The notes beneath the pieces were generated by a model. The model searched no databases and was not told the origin of the DNA. It worked only from the letters and a program-made list of their open reading frames with translations. Both the position numbers and the translations under genes were made by a program. From Deltaproteobacteria bacterium (GTDB lineage Bacteria; Desulfobacterota; Desulfobacteria; Desulfobacterales; JAFDHS01), in NCBI GenBank assembly GCA_019308655.1, contig JAFDHS010000016.1, positions 1 through 11,007 of the forward strand: a DNA stretch of 11,007 nucleotides, written 5' to 3'. Numbering within the stretch: position 1 is the first letter of the stretch; every line of letters starts with the position of its first letter. Below, piece by piece: positions 1-7,092 of this stretch.

Positions 1-81
1 GAATCTTTCAACGATTTAATAACTGAAGTTGAAAGTATTTTAAAAAAAGTTGGGTCAAAATATCAAATTAATTTTGCTTAA
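1..81 (+). CDS. 3' end of an unidentified gene (partial)
   Basis: The first reading frame is open from the window edge to a TAA at 79-81. It gives a 26-residue C-terminal tail (ESFNDLITEVESILKKVGSK...) with an amphipathic, coiled-coil-like heptad look. Too little remains to name a family. The next ORF lies in the same frame after this stop, so a nonsense-split single gene is formally possible. However, a good ribosome binding site further on (133-138) argues for a separate gene. The call rests only on the open frame at the edge and plausible composition. Confidence 0.4.
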   Translation, partial: ESFNDLITEVESILKKVGSKYQINFA

Positions 82-141
82 GCTAATATCCAAAAACTTT
101 TGCTCTGGTACTTAGTTGTAAGGCGCTTGAGAGGAGGGTCC

Positions 142-450
142 TTGTTCAAGCTCATATTCATCGGCAATTTCACATTTTTTCTGCCTTTCTCGTTGATAGC
201 AGGAATACTGGCAATGTTTGGTGCTGACAGCGTAACTTGGAACCAACAACCAGTGACAGGTATTCCGGCATTTATCGTTTCTCTATTTGGAGGACTGTTA
301 ACGGGGTTGGTGCTCTCTGCCCTTGGTTGGGTAGCCATGTTCATTGGTCTATGGATTTACTCGAGGTTCAAACCTATTCAGTTGGAGTATATTCCAATAG
401 TTGGCGGAGAAAACCAGACTCCTTCTGATAGTCCACATGAAGCAGAATAG
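142..450 (+). CDS. Small two-helix membrane protein, hypothetical
   Basis: This is an unrecognised inner-membrane protein of 102 residues. Two hydrophobic segments are visible, roughly residues 4-26 (LIFIGNFTFFLPFSLIAGIL...) and 43-70 (FIVSLFGGLLTGLVLSALGW...). They are joined by a short polar loop containing NQQPVTGIP, and a WIYSRFKP motif leads into a charged C-terminal tail. I chose the TTG at 142 because GGAGGG stands at 133-138, four bases or fewer before it. A longer version from TTG at 100 is open but has no ribosome binding site. The gene is directly followed by an attC-like structure at 480-557, so it may be an integron gene cassette. Function is unknown, and no catalytic motif is seen. 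Confidence 0.6.
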   Translation: MFKLIFIGNFTFFLPFSLIAGILAMFGADSVTWNQQPVTGIPAFIVSLFGGLLTGLVLSALGWVAMFIGLWIYSRFKPIQLEYIPIVGGENQTPSDSPHEAE

Positions 451-479
451 TATCGTATGCTCTGACCGTTGCCGCCTGC

Positions 480-557
480 CCCTAACGACGGCTTGCAGCA
501 GACTCGCTCGGTCGATGGCGCCCTCTTGCTCGCAACTGAAGCCGGGCAGTTATGCCC
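480..557 (+). other. attC-like recombination site (59-base element), candidate
   Basis: The outer arms TAAC (483-486) and GTTA (549-552) can pair. Inside them CGGCTT (489-494) pairs with AAGCCG (539-544) and CAG (496-498) with CTG (536-538). A single unpaired G at 495 is left on the 5' arm, like the extrahelical base of the attC L'' box. A central region of about 37 bases (499-535) forms the variable part. Size, arm order, the bulged base and placement just behind an ORF all fit attC. The outer boxes match the consensus loosely (C where R is expected on the left; ATG rather than RRR on the right). No integrase or second site lies in the window. Confidence 0.5.
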
Positions 558-570
558 TCAATAAAATTGG

Positions 571-690
571 ATGACATCAATGAAAAAAATCAAAAGATGG
601 GATAAAATGGTTCGAAAATACGGGAAAGAAAAAGCTGAAGAACTATTGAAAGAATTCAAAGCCGAAACCTCTTGCCGCCTATCGGTATGA
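571..690 (+). CDS. Tiny basic ORF after the attC-like site, possibly truncated
   Basis: This ORF gives 39 residues from ATG 571, or 36 from ATG 580 (MKKIKRWDKMVRKYGKEKAEELLKEF...). It is strongly helical and lysine/glutamate rich. It begins about 20 bases after the presumed crossover point of the attC-like site, which is where a cassette gene would normally begin. No clear ribosome binding site is present. Its last ten codons overlap an 11-bp perfect hairpin (661-699), so the C-terminus (ETSCRLSV) may be an accidental run-on of a truncated gene. No family is recognised and coding status is uncertain. Confidence 0.3.
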   Translation: MTSMKKIKRWDKMVRKYGKEKAEELLKEFKAETSCRLSV

Positions 691-699
691 GGTTTCGGC
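661..699. terminator. Strong hairpin between converging transcripts, probable terminator
   Basis: GCCGAAACCTC (661-671) and GAGGTTTCGGC (689-699) form a perfect 11-bp stem around a 17-nt loop. It sits between the plus-strand small ORF and the 3' end of the minus-strand SYLF gene. A T-run (709-715) follows on the plus strand, but about 10 bases later than in a classical terminator. On the minus strand the stem is followed by TTT only. A bidirectional terminator is likely but not textbook. Confidence 0.5.
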
Positions 700-705
700 A
701 AGTAA

Positions 706-1278
706 TCATTTTTTAATCCTGGTTATCTTAGACCCTTCCAGGGTCAAATTATACATGAGCCCTTTGTTGTTGAAAACAAACCCGATGATAGGTTTTTTCA
801 GCGTATTGGAATCCAGTGAGCCACCGGCTCCAAAAGAAGCAATTGCAACTGACCCATCAACACCCACTTCCCAGCCGTCACTATTTCGGAAATTCTGCAA
901 CGCCTTTTTAGACATGAACATTAAAATTAAGGTTTTGGACTGGGCACCAATCTGAAAACCTATAGATGCTGAAGCTGTGTTGTAATAATCGACTGTCTTA
1001 CCATTAATTCGTAAAGCGCCCTCACCATATTCTCCACCGATCCCAAACCCGGCCTTAATGACCGATGGAAAAACCAGGATTCCCTCAGATTTTCTTGATA
1101 GTTGTTTGGCGGCGTCAAATTCTTTATATATATTTTTTAGTTCCGCATTGACTTTAGCATCAATTTCAACGGCTGAAGCTGCTTCTGTTAAATTGGATAA
1201 GACTAACGACAAAAAGATCATCAAACTGAAATTTAAAAAAAATTTTGATAAGTGATTTGTTTTTACTTTGGATAGCAC
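706..1278 (-). CDS. Secreted SYLF-domain (Ysc84-like) lipid-binding protein
   Basis: The product has 190 residues and is predicted to be exported. A basic N-terminus and hydrophobic core (residues 11-29) are followed by small residues (TEAASA, 32-37) suited to signal peptidase I. The SYLF domain covers about residues 50-190. It has the characteristic glycine-rich stretch FPSVIKAGFGIGGEYGEGAL (70-89), then SIGFQIGAQ (106-113) and SDGWEVGVDGSVAI (133-146). SYLF domains in eukaryotic Ysc84/SH3YL1 bind phosphoinositides; bacterial versions are usually periplasmic and of unknown role. I chose the GTG at 1278 because AAGGAG lies five bases upstream; the longer GTG at 1293 would swallow that site. 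The gene ends beside the hairpin at 661-699 and stands alone. Confidence 0.85.
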   Translation of the reverse strand: MLSKVKTNHLSKFFLNFSLMIFLSLVLSNLTEAASAVEIDAKVNAELKNIYKEFDAAKQLSRKSEGILVFPSVIKAGFGIGGEYGEGALRINGKTVDYYNTASASIGFQIGAQSKTLILMFMSKKALQNFRNSDGWEVGVDGSVAIASFGAGGSLDSNTLKKPIIGFVFNNKGLMYNLTLEGSKITRIKK

Positions 1279-1399
1279 TTTTTCTCCTTGCACGGAACTT
1301 TAATAAGAATGCTTGTTCCCTTTTTAAACGTGATTGAATCTTCATTTTGCCACATATTACGGGGGGTATTAAATAGTGTTCGATTTAGGCTCGCTTGAA

Positions 1400-1729
1400 T
1401 CAAATAGTCTTGCGTTTTGTTTCTAAAACTTCTGCTTCACTGTATTCCCCCATTACATAAAGTCTCACTTTATGACTTCGTGGAAATTCTTTTTTCAACA
1501 GTGTTTTCAGTAGCTTTTTCAGTTTTTCAGCCTTTATATTGAATCTTTCTTTGGAAAAACCGTTTTCAATGACACAAAGCTCTTTTGTATTCTTTTTAAC
1601 GATAACGACCGATCGGTTCCGCTTATAGGTCCGAATATCAATGTAATGACCGTTTGGCAGTTTTTTGAGTCTTCCAATGACCGTATCGATTATTTTGGTT
1701 TTGTCAATCATCTTTAAAGATTGGGACAT
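1400..1729 (-). CDS. Small basic hypothetical protein
   Basis: This protein of 109 residues is rich in lysine and arginine and belongs to no family I can name. It has no signal peptide or membrane helix, so it is probably cytoplasmic. The core looks like an alternating beta/basic pattern (GHYIDIRTYKRNRSVVIVKKNTKELCVIENG, about 27-57). A lysine-rich helix follows (KAEKLKKLLKTLLKKEF, about 66-82), then another strand (HKVRLYVMGEY). The start is uncertain: ATG 1729 and ATG 1711 both lack a good ribosome binding site. Codon use and the clean hydrophobic/basic pattern support real coding. The gap of 121 bases to the SYLF gene would allow co-transcription. Confidence 0.6.
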   Translation of the reverse strand: MSQSLKMIDKTKIIDTVIGRLKKLPNGHYIDIRTYKRNRSVVIVKKNTKELCVIENGFSKERFNIKAEKLKKLLKTLLKKEFPRSHKVRLYVMGEYSEAEVLETKRKTI

Positions 1730-1856
1730 ATATTAAAATCATTAAACCTGTCGTCTATATAGGGTACATTTCTTGCATATTAAATTCGATTAAGTACCGG
1801 TGCATACATTTTACAACATTTTGAAATGATGTTCGACCATAGAATAAAGTTTTTCT

Positions 1857-1918
1857 TTAAAACTCAAGGTTCAAAGGAATGTGAACACATAAGACCTTAT
1901 TTTTTCTTTGAGTTTTAA
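1857..1918. repeat. Inverted repeat in the divergent intergenic region
   Basis: TTAAAACTCAA (1857-1867) and TTGAGTTTTAA (1908-1918) are perfect 11-bp inverted repeats 40 bases apart. They lie in the AT-rich 299-base gap between the minus-strand small gene and the plus-strand sensor kinase. Spaced arms of this kind could be paired operator half-sites or a long hairpin. I see no convincing RNA gene or ORF in the rest of this gap. Confidence 0.4.
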
Positions 1919-1964
1919 GCCTTAAAATTTCCGCTTGGATCTGATTTATGGGAAAGCGTTTTTG

Positions 1965-1983
1965 ATGAAAAACAGTTTTTCAT
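1965..1983. promoter_or_regulatory. 19-bp palindrome upstream of the sensor kinase gene
   Basis: ATGAAAAAC and GTTTTTCAT flank a single A, giving a perfect 19-base palindrome 45 bases before the kinase start codon. Arm length and position fit an operator for a dimeric regulator or a small leader hairpin. No clear -35/-10 pair could be assigned around it. Confidence 0.4.
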
Positions 1984-2028
1984 TTCCATTGAAACTTTCC
2001 GCTTTGCGACTAATTGAAAGAGACTACA

Positions 2029-3987
2029 ATGACCAAGAAGCCATCGTATGAAGAATTGACACAAAGGGTTAAGAATTTAGAGAAAGAGAGCGCTATATGG
2101 CGGGAGGCGTTGCGGGAAAGTCAGGAGCTATACCGAAGTTTGTTTGAAAATACCGGTTCGGCCACTGCGATTCTTGAAGAAGATATGACCATCTCCATGG
2201 TGAATACAAAATTCGAACAGCTTGCAGGCTGGAGCCGTTTTGAAATTGTCGGCAGGATGAAATGGACGGAATTTACTGCTGAGGAAGATAAAAAACGGAT
2301 CTCCTTTTATCATTCTCAAAGAAGAAATAATAACCCGCAAGTACCCGAAAAATACGCATACCGATTCGTTGACCGAGAGGGGAATATAAAAGAGGTATGG
2401 GTTAAAGTGGGGATGATTCCCAACACGAAAAAAAGTGTTGCATCCGTAACGGATATTACATGCTTTAAACGTGTGCAAAGAAAAATTCAAAACGCTAAAA
2501 AGGAATGGGAAAGGACATTTGATTCCATCGACGAAGTTATTGCCATCCTGGATACTCAGATGCGGGTTGTCCGTGTAAATCGGGCTGTAATCCGATTATT
2601 GAATATCCCTTTTGAAAAAATAATCGGAAAATATTGTTACGAGATTTTTAATGGCAGTTCCCAGCCTTGCAGTAAGTGCCTGCAAATAAATTCGGATCAG
2701 AACAAACTTTTTTCCAGCATGGAAGTTAATTTTTCCTTTTTGAACAAGACCTTCCAGAGGAGTATTTCTCCAATATTTGACGACTCTCAACAGCTTTTGG
2801 GTTTTGTCTGCTTCGCCAAAGACATTACTGATGAAAAAAAACTGAGAGATCAAATCCGGCAAAGTCAGAAGATGGAAGCGATCGGTACGCTGGCAGGAGG
2901 GATTGCACACGATTTTAATAATATTTTAATGGCAATCATGGGCTATGCTGAACTTTCAATGCATCAGGCGCCTGACGATAGTCAACTCCTTTCCAACCTG
3001 AATGAAATTCGTACTGCAGGGACGCGTGCAAAAGAGTTGGTGCAGCAGATTCTCACCTTCAGCCGCCACAAGGAGCATGAACCTTCACCGGTTCAAGTGC
3101 ATATAATTCTTGAAGAAGTGCTCGGACTTATGCGTTCGACGCTGCCCGCGACCATAGAAATCTGCAAGAATATTTCGATATCCAAACCGGTAATGGCAGA
3201 TCAAGGTCGAATTCATCAAATGCTGATTAACCTTTTTACCAATGCATATCATGCCATGGATGATCAGGGAGGGGTACTGAACGTCGGCCTTTGTGAGATA
3301 AATCCGGATACCGATGCCATCGATCTATATCCTGAATTAAAAGATGCCGGTCAGTACCTTAAATTGACGGTTAGTGACTCGGGAACTGGAATGTCTCCGG
3401 AGGTGATGGAGCGGATTTTTGATCCCTACTATACCACAAAGGAGAAAGGCAAGGGAACCGGTCTTGGCCTGGCACTAGTTTACGGAATCGTGAAACGCTA
3501 TCATGGATCTATAAGGGTTGACAGTACACCGGGGAAGGGAACTACATTCCGTGTATACCTGCCGGTCGTTGAAAGCGTTTGTGACATAAAAAAATCGGCA
3601 GCCGATTCGATTCCCATGGGAAAAGAGAGTATCCTGTTTGTAGATGATGAAAAAGCCATTTCACAAATGGGAAGGTTGATGTTGGAACGCCTTGGTTACC
3701 AGGTTACAGCACAGATCAGCGGCAAAGAGGCGCTGGAGATTTTTTATATCCGACCGGCGGCTTTTGACCTGGTGATCACCGATATGGACATGCCTCATAT
3801 GACGGGTATCGAGTTGATTAAAGAACTCAAGGGGATAAAACCCGATATGCCGGTTATCCTGTGTACGGGTTTCATTGATGACACGAGCAAGAAAGAGGCA
3901 AAGGCAAAGGGATGCAGTGCGATCATTATGAAGCCTTTTACCCATAAAAAAATAGCTAACACCATACGAATGGTTCTGGACGCTTAG
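2029..3987 (+). CDS. Hybrid sensor histidine kinase, PAS-PAS-HisKA-HATPase-REC
   Basis: This is a soluble 652-residue hybrid kinase of the two-component family: it autophosphorylates on His and passes phosphate to its own receiver. After an N-terminal coiled coil (about 1-33) come PAS1 (about 35-155) and PAS2 (about 160-275). HisKA follows with H294 in GGIAHDFNNIL. The ATPase domain shows N405 (N box), DSGTGM at 450-455 and GKGTGLGL at 474-481. The C-terminal receiver has D539/D540, phospho-acceptor D585 and K635. No membrane segment is visible, so the signal is probably cytosolic. PAS2 carries C203, C214 and C217 (YCYEIF...PCSKC), a cysteine set seen in some PAS domains that might bind metal or sense redox. 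ATG 2029 is chosen over TTG 2014 because GAAAGAG precedes it. No response regulator gene is adjacent, so the final output is unknown. Confidence 0.93.
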   Translation: MTKKPSYEELTQRVKNLEKESAIWREALRESQELYRSLFENTGSATAILEEDMTISMVNTKFEQLAGWSRFEIVGRMKWTEFTAEEDKKRISFYHSQRRNNNPQVPEKYAYRFVDREGNIKEVWVKVGMIPNTKKSVASVTDITCFKRVQRKIQNAKKEWERTFDSIDEVIAILDTQMRVVRVNRAVIRLLNIPFEKIIGKYCYEIFNGSSQPCSKCLQINSDQNKLFSSMEVNFSFLNKTFQRSISPIFDDSQQLLGFVCFAKDITDEKKLRDQIRQSQKMEAIGTLAGGIAHDFNNILMAIMGYAELSMHQAPDDSQLLSNLNEIRTAGTRAKELVQQILTFSRHKEHEPSPVQVHIILEEVLGLMRSTLPATIEICKNISISKPVMADQGRIHQMLINLFTNAYHAMDDQGGVLNVGLCEINPDTDAIDLYPELKDAGQYLKLTVSDSGTGMSPEVMERIFDPYYTTKEKGKGTGLGLALVYGIVKRYHGSIRVDSTPGKGTTFRVYLPVVESVCDIKKSAADSIPMGKESILFVDDEKAISQMGRLMLERLGYQVTAQISGKEALEIFYIRPAAFDLVITDMDMPHMTGIELIKELKGIKPDMPVILCTGFIDDTSKKEAKAKGCSAIIMKPFTHKKIANTIRMVLDA

Positions 3988-4002
3988 GTAGGATTGAATA
4001 GC

Positions 4003-4533
4003 CTATTGCTTTTTATGTTTCCTGATCCGCTCCTTTTGTTCCATCACCTTATCCATCCATTGGGCCTTGCCTGCCAGGTAGATATCTGCAAGATGATTGA
4101 AGGCCTTTGCTTGTGAAGCATTCCCTTTCAAAAGCCACGCTTCTGCCAGATAGTAGTAGTTTTGACCATTGCTCGGGTTGAGGCTGACGGCTCGTTCAAG
4201 CATTCTGATGGCATCGTCGGGTCTGTCGTTATTCAAAAGCATTCGTCCCTGGTCGGTCAATTGCAAAGAAGCCAGTGCTCGAGGGCTGGGACTCGGCTTT
4301 TCCATGGATTCGTCAGGTATTTCGACCTTCGGGGCCTTGCTTTGTGGTGGCGGCGATGGTTTTGAAGCCTGGGTCTGAGGCGTTGGAATGGGAATCAATC
4401 CTGTGCAACCTGTCAGGGCCATATACATTATTCCCGATAAAAGAATGATTAATGGTTTATAATTTTTAAGTATGATTTTTTTACCCCCTTGATAAATTTT
4501 TTGAAAGGGTCTGTTTTTTGATGAAGAGAACAA
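4003..4533 (-). CDS. TPR lipoprotein, candidate activator of the adjacent PBP1B
   Basis: This is a predicted outer-membrane lipoprotein. A basic/hydrophobic leader (KPLIILLSGIMYMALTGC) ends in a lipobox with the lipidated Cys at residue 43. A proline-rich linker (about 47-85) is followed by two TPR-like helical hairpins (about 91-153, e.g. DDAIRMLERAVSLNPSNGQNYYYLAEA) and a charged tail. It overlaps the 3' end of the PBP1B gene by 85 bases, so the two are translated from one message. Lipoproteins with TPR folds (LpoA; Pseudomonas LpoP, encoded beside PBP1B) activate class A PBPs from the outer membrane, and this arrangement invites the same reading. The only canonical start ahead of the signal peptide is TTG 4533, with a weak AAGAGA. 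A stronger AAGGGGG lies at about 4480-4487 but precedes only ATC/ATA (4476-4471). Stop codons with the converging kinase gene are 15 bases apart. Confidence 0.75.
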   Translation of the reverse strand: MFSSSKNRPFQKIYQGGKKIILKNYKPLIILLSGIMYMALTGCTGLIPIPTPQTQASKPSPPPQSKAPKVEIPDESMEKPSPSPRALASLQLTDQGRMLLNNDRPDDAIRMLERAVSLNPSNGQNYYYLAEAWLLKGNASQAKAFNHLADIYLAGKAQWMDKVMEQKERIRKHKKQ

Positions 4534-6782
4534 TCTCTTGAGGGAGCATTTTCAGCCGGGAAAACTTCTTCCATAGGTTTGGGGCAGGCATGGGGAACAG
4601 CCAATTGGCCGCTTTCGGAACAGATCGTCCTTTTTACCACACCTGGCGGCATTTTAAACCCGTCGCCGGAAATATATTGGGGGATGGCATTCATGAGATC
4701 GGCCCATATGGGCAAGGCCGCTGTTGCTCCCGTGGCATGAATGGAATCTCCGTTATCAAACCCCACCCAGACCAATGCCAGAATATCGGGAGTGTATCCT
4801 ATAAACCATGCATCTCTTGAGTTATTGGTCGTTCCGGTCTTGCCTGCAACCGGAAAGAATACACCCATCTTTTTGAGGGAGCGGGCAGTTCCCTTTGTTA
4901 CAACACTTTGAAGCAGGGAAGTCATAATAAAGGCCTTTGCCGGGGAGATCACCCGGTTAATGGTCATGTGTCTTTGCTCCAGGTTCTTTCCATTTTCATC
5001 CACAACCTCTTTCAGAGACAAAAGATAGGGCTGCATACCATCAGCCGCAAAGGCGCAATAGGCCCGTGCCAATTCCAATGGTATCACCTCAAGAGAACCC
5101 AGTGAAAGGGATGGATAAGGTTTGATCGGTGTTGAAAAATGAAAACCGTTTACCGTATTGACGATATGGTCCAGGCCGACCTTCATGGCCAGGTCGACTG
5201 CGGCCCGATTGACGGATTTAGCCAGCGCATTTCTCATAGTGAGATATTCCTCCGGTACCGGACCATAATTTTTCGGCTGCCATATCTTTCCATTTATCAT
5301 GTAGGATTTGGGTTGATTGGACAAAATGGAAGCCGGTGTAAATTTGTCCAATGCGCTCAGAAACGTAAAGGGCTTGAATGTACTTCCGGCCTGCCGTTTC
5401 GCCTGGGTTATTCGATTAAATTGGCTCACACTGTAGTTTCGTCCCCCAGCCATGGCCAATATGCAGCCTGTCTTGGGTTGCATCACAATGACGGCACCTT
5501 GTAATTTTTTGTCAGGTTCCGTGCGTTTCAAGCCGGGATTCCATTTTTCCAAACGGGCCAGCCCTTTTGCCAGTGCTTTTTCTGCTGCTATCTGAACCTC
5601 GGTGTCCAATGTGGTATAGATGGAAAGTCCGAGGCTGGACAGGTCTTCATGGGAATATAGGGTGGTAAGCTGCTCGGAGAGATAATCTAAAAAATAAGGC
5701 GCCTTTTTATATTGAACGGTAAAGCCTGCGGTCTTCACCGGCAACCCTAAAGCGGCATTGAGCTCTTTTCCGGAGATCCATCCGTTTTTATTCATGGCGC
5801 GCATCACCATATTTCTCCGATTCAGGCAGCGGTTTTTATCAACATAAGGCGAGTAATGGTTTGGTCCCTTGATCAGACCGGCTATGATGGCGGCTTCATT
5901 CAGAGAAAGTTTAGCGACCGGTTTGCCGAAATAGAAATGGGATGCTTCGCCAACCCCATTGATAGAAACCGATCCTTTTTGGCCCAGATAGATCTCATTC
6001 AGATAAATCTCGAAAATTTCGTTTTTATCGTACATGACCTCAATGGTTAAGGACATGAAAAGCTCTTTGATTTTGCGCAGAAGCGTTTTTTGGGGCGTTA
6101 AAAAATAGTTTTTGGCCAACTGCTGGGTGATGGTGGAGCCGCCTTGACGTATGGATCCGTGACGTAAATTGGTATAAATGGCCCGGCATATTCCCATGGG
6201 ATCAACACCGTGGTGGCTGTAAAAACAGTTATCTTCAGCCGCCATTATGGCATACATGAGGTGCTGGGGGACTTGATCAATGGAAACGAGCTGCCGTTGT
6301 TCCCGATCAGGCCCGAAAAAAAGCATAATCTCTTCGGGTTCCAGTTCCAGAATCGGCAGGGATTTACCATTGTCGTGACGTAGGATTGATTTGATTTCAT
6401 TTTCCGTAAACCTGATTTCAACGGGAAAACCCATCCGCTTTTGAGATGGTACGATGAGATCATGAAGAAAGATCTCCGTGACGGATCTTGATATTCTGAC
6501 TTCTCCTTTCCGATCCGGCTTGTACGAGACCTCACGATATCCAAGTCGACGCAGTTTTTCATGAAAAAGATCCCGGTTTGTCTGTTGTCCCGGATAAAGC
6601 AGGGTGACGTCGGAAAAGACTTTTGAAGGGATACGCCAACGCCGGGCGGAAAAGCGTTTTTCGATCTGAAATGAAAGATAGCCCGAATATAGAATGATGC
6701 CGGTGCATATTAAAACAACGAACAGGAGAGCTATTTTGAGCAATCGCTTCAATGTAAGATTTTTAGAAAGTCTTTTTTTCAT
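4449..6782 (-). CDS. mrcB: Bifunctional class A penicillin-binding protein (PBP1B type)
   Basis: This peptidoglycan synthase both polymerises lipid II (glycosyltransferase) and crosslinks stem peptides (transpeptidase) in the periplasm. Its 777 residues begin with a short basic cytoplasmic tail and one membrane anchor (about 17-38). A UB2H-like segment follows (about 57-105, LLYPGQQTN...LRRLGYREV), which is typical of PBP1B and the docking site for its lipoprotein activator. The GT51 domain shows AAEDNCFYSHHG with catalytic E183, GGSTITQQLAKN (214-225) and EIYLNEIYLG with E263. The transpeptidase has STFK with S467/K470, SVN at 523-525 and KTG at 648-650. All catalytic residues are present and the length is normal. 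The start ATG 6782 has little Shine-Dalgarno signal. The C-terminal 28 codons overlap the TPR lipoprotein gene, implying a common operon and probably a functional pair. Confidence 0.95.
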   Translation of the reverse strand: MKKRLSKNLTLKRLLKIALLFVVLICTGIILYSGYLSFQIEKRFSARRWRIPSKVFSDVTLLYPGQQTNRDLFHEKLRRLGYREVSYKPDRKGEVRISRSVTEIFLHDLIVPSQKRMGFPVEIRFTENEIKSILRHDNGKSLPILELEPEEIMLFFGPDREQRQLVSIDQVPQHLMYAIMAAEDNCFYSHHGVDPMGICRAIYTNLRHGSIRQGGSTITQQLAKNYFLTPQKTLLRKIKELFMSLTIEVMYDKNEIFEIYLNEIYLGQKGSVSINGVGEASHFYFGKPVAKLSLNEAAIIAGLIKGPNHYSPYVDKNRCLNRRNMVMRAMNKNGWISGKELNAALGLPVKTAGFTVQYKKAPYFLDYLSEQLTTLYSHEDLSSLGLSIYTTLDTEVQIAAEKALAKGLARLEKWNPGLKRTEPDKKLQGAVIVMQPKTGCILAMAGGRNYSVSQFNRITQAKRQAGSTFKPFTFLSALDKFTPASILSNQPKSYMINGKIWQPKNYGPVPEEYLTMRNALAKSVNRAAVDLAMKVGLDHIVNTVNGFHFSTPIKPYPSLSLGSLEVIPLELARAYCAFAADGMQPYLLSLKEVVDENGKNLEQRHMTINRVISPAKAFIMTSLLQSVVTKGTARSLKKMGVFFPVAGKTGTTNNSRDAWFIGYTPDILALVWVGFDNGDSIHATGATAALPIWADLMNAIPQYISGDGFKMPPGVVKRTICSESGQLAVPHACPKPMEEVFPAENAPSRDCSLHQKTDPFKKFIKGVKKSYLKIINH

Positions 6783-6948
6783 TGCATATTTTTCAAAAAC
6801 TTATTGGATTATCAAAAACTACGTTTTCCGAAACTTTGTGGTCTTCATTTTGAAACTTTAAACAGGCTCTTAGCCTATATCAAAAAAGAGCAACTTTCAC
6901 AAAGTGAACGTTTTTTAGTTTATTATCCATTTTGGATTGATAAATAAC
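6783..6948. other. Divergent intergenic region upstream of the PBP1B gene
   Basis: This is an AT-rich stretch between the minus-strand PBP1B gene and the plus-strand cold-shock gene. It holds two short perfect hairpins: AGGCT-CTT-AGCCT (6864-6876) and TTCAC-AAA-GTGAA (6896-6908). The PBP1B promoter must lie here on the minus strand, but I could not choose a convincing -35/-10 pair. No ORF is seen. Confidence 0.4.
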
Positions 6949-6976
6949 TTGATTTTACCTAAAAATAAATTATTAT
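6949..6976 (+). promoter_or_regulatory. Probable sigma70-type promoter for the first cold-shock gene
   Basis: TTGATT (6949-6954) and TATTAT (6971-6976) are separated by 16 bases. Transcription would start near 6983 and leave a leader of about 185 nt before ATG 7167. A long structured leader is typical of cspA-type genes. The -35 match is only 4/6. Confidence 0.4.
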
Positions 6977-7058
6977 TAAAAGATCAATAAAAGGCACGTA
7001 TTTATTAGCGGGCCGGTTTCGTTCCAAGGGAAAGATTTATTTGTCAGTCGCAAAAAGC

Positions 7059-7092
7059 CTTTTTAGTATCAACAAAAAACATACTGAAAAAG
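7059..7092 (+). promoter_or_regulatory. Leader hairpin of the first cold-shock gene
   Basis: CTTTTTAGTAT (7059-7069) pairs with ATACT plus AAAAAG (7081-7085 and 7087-7092), with G7086 bulged, around an 11-nt loop. Its last base is shared with the outer stem of the next element (7092-7140), so the two structures could compete at that edge. A temperature-sensitive leader is an inference. Confidence 0.35.

Noticed and set aside
78..344. 88-codon minus-strand ORF over the membrane-protein gene
   Set aside because: Antisense shadow; the plus-strand frame has clear transmembrane segments and a ribosome binding site.
1..450. A single gene interrupted by an in-frame TAA at 79-81
   Set aside because: The frames coincide, but a separate ribosome binding site at 133-138 and the change from a helical soluble tail to membrane segments favour two genes.
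3997..4007. AATAG-C-CTATT palindrome between convergent stop codons
   Set aside because: Too short and tightly spaced to be a real terminator, although a few Ts follow.
5139..5504. 121-codon plus-strand ORF opposite the PBP1B gene
   Set aside because: Antisense shadow of the transpeptidase domain, whose motifs are intact on the other strand.
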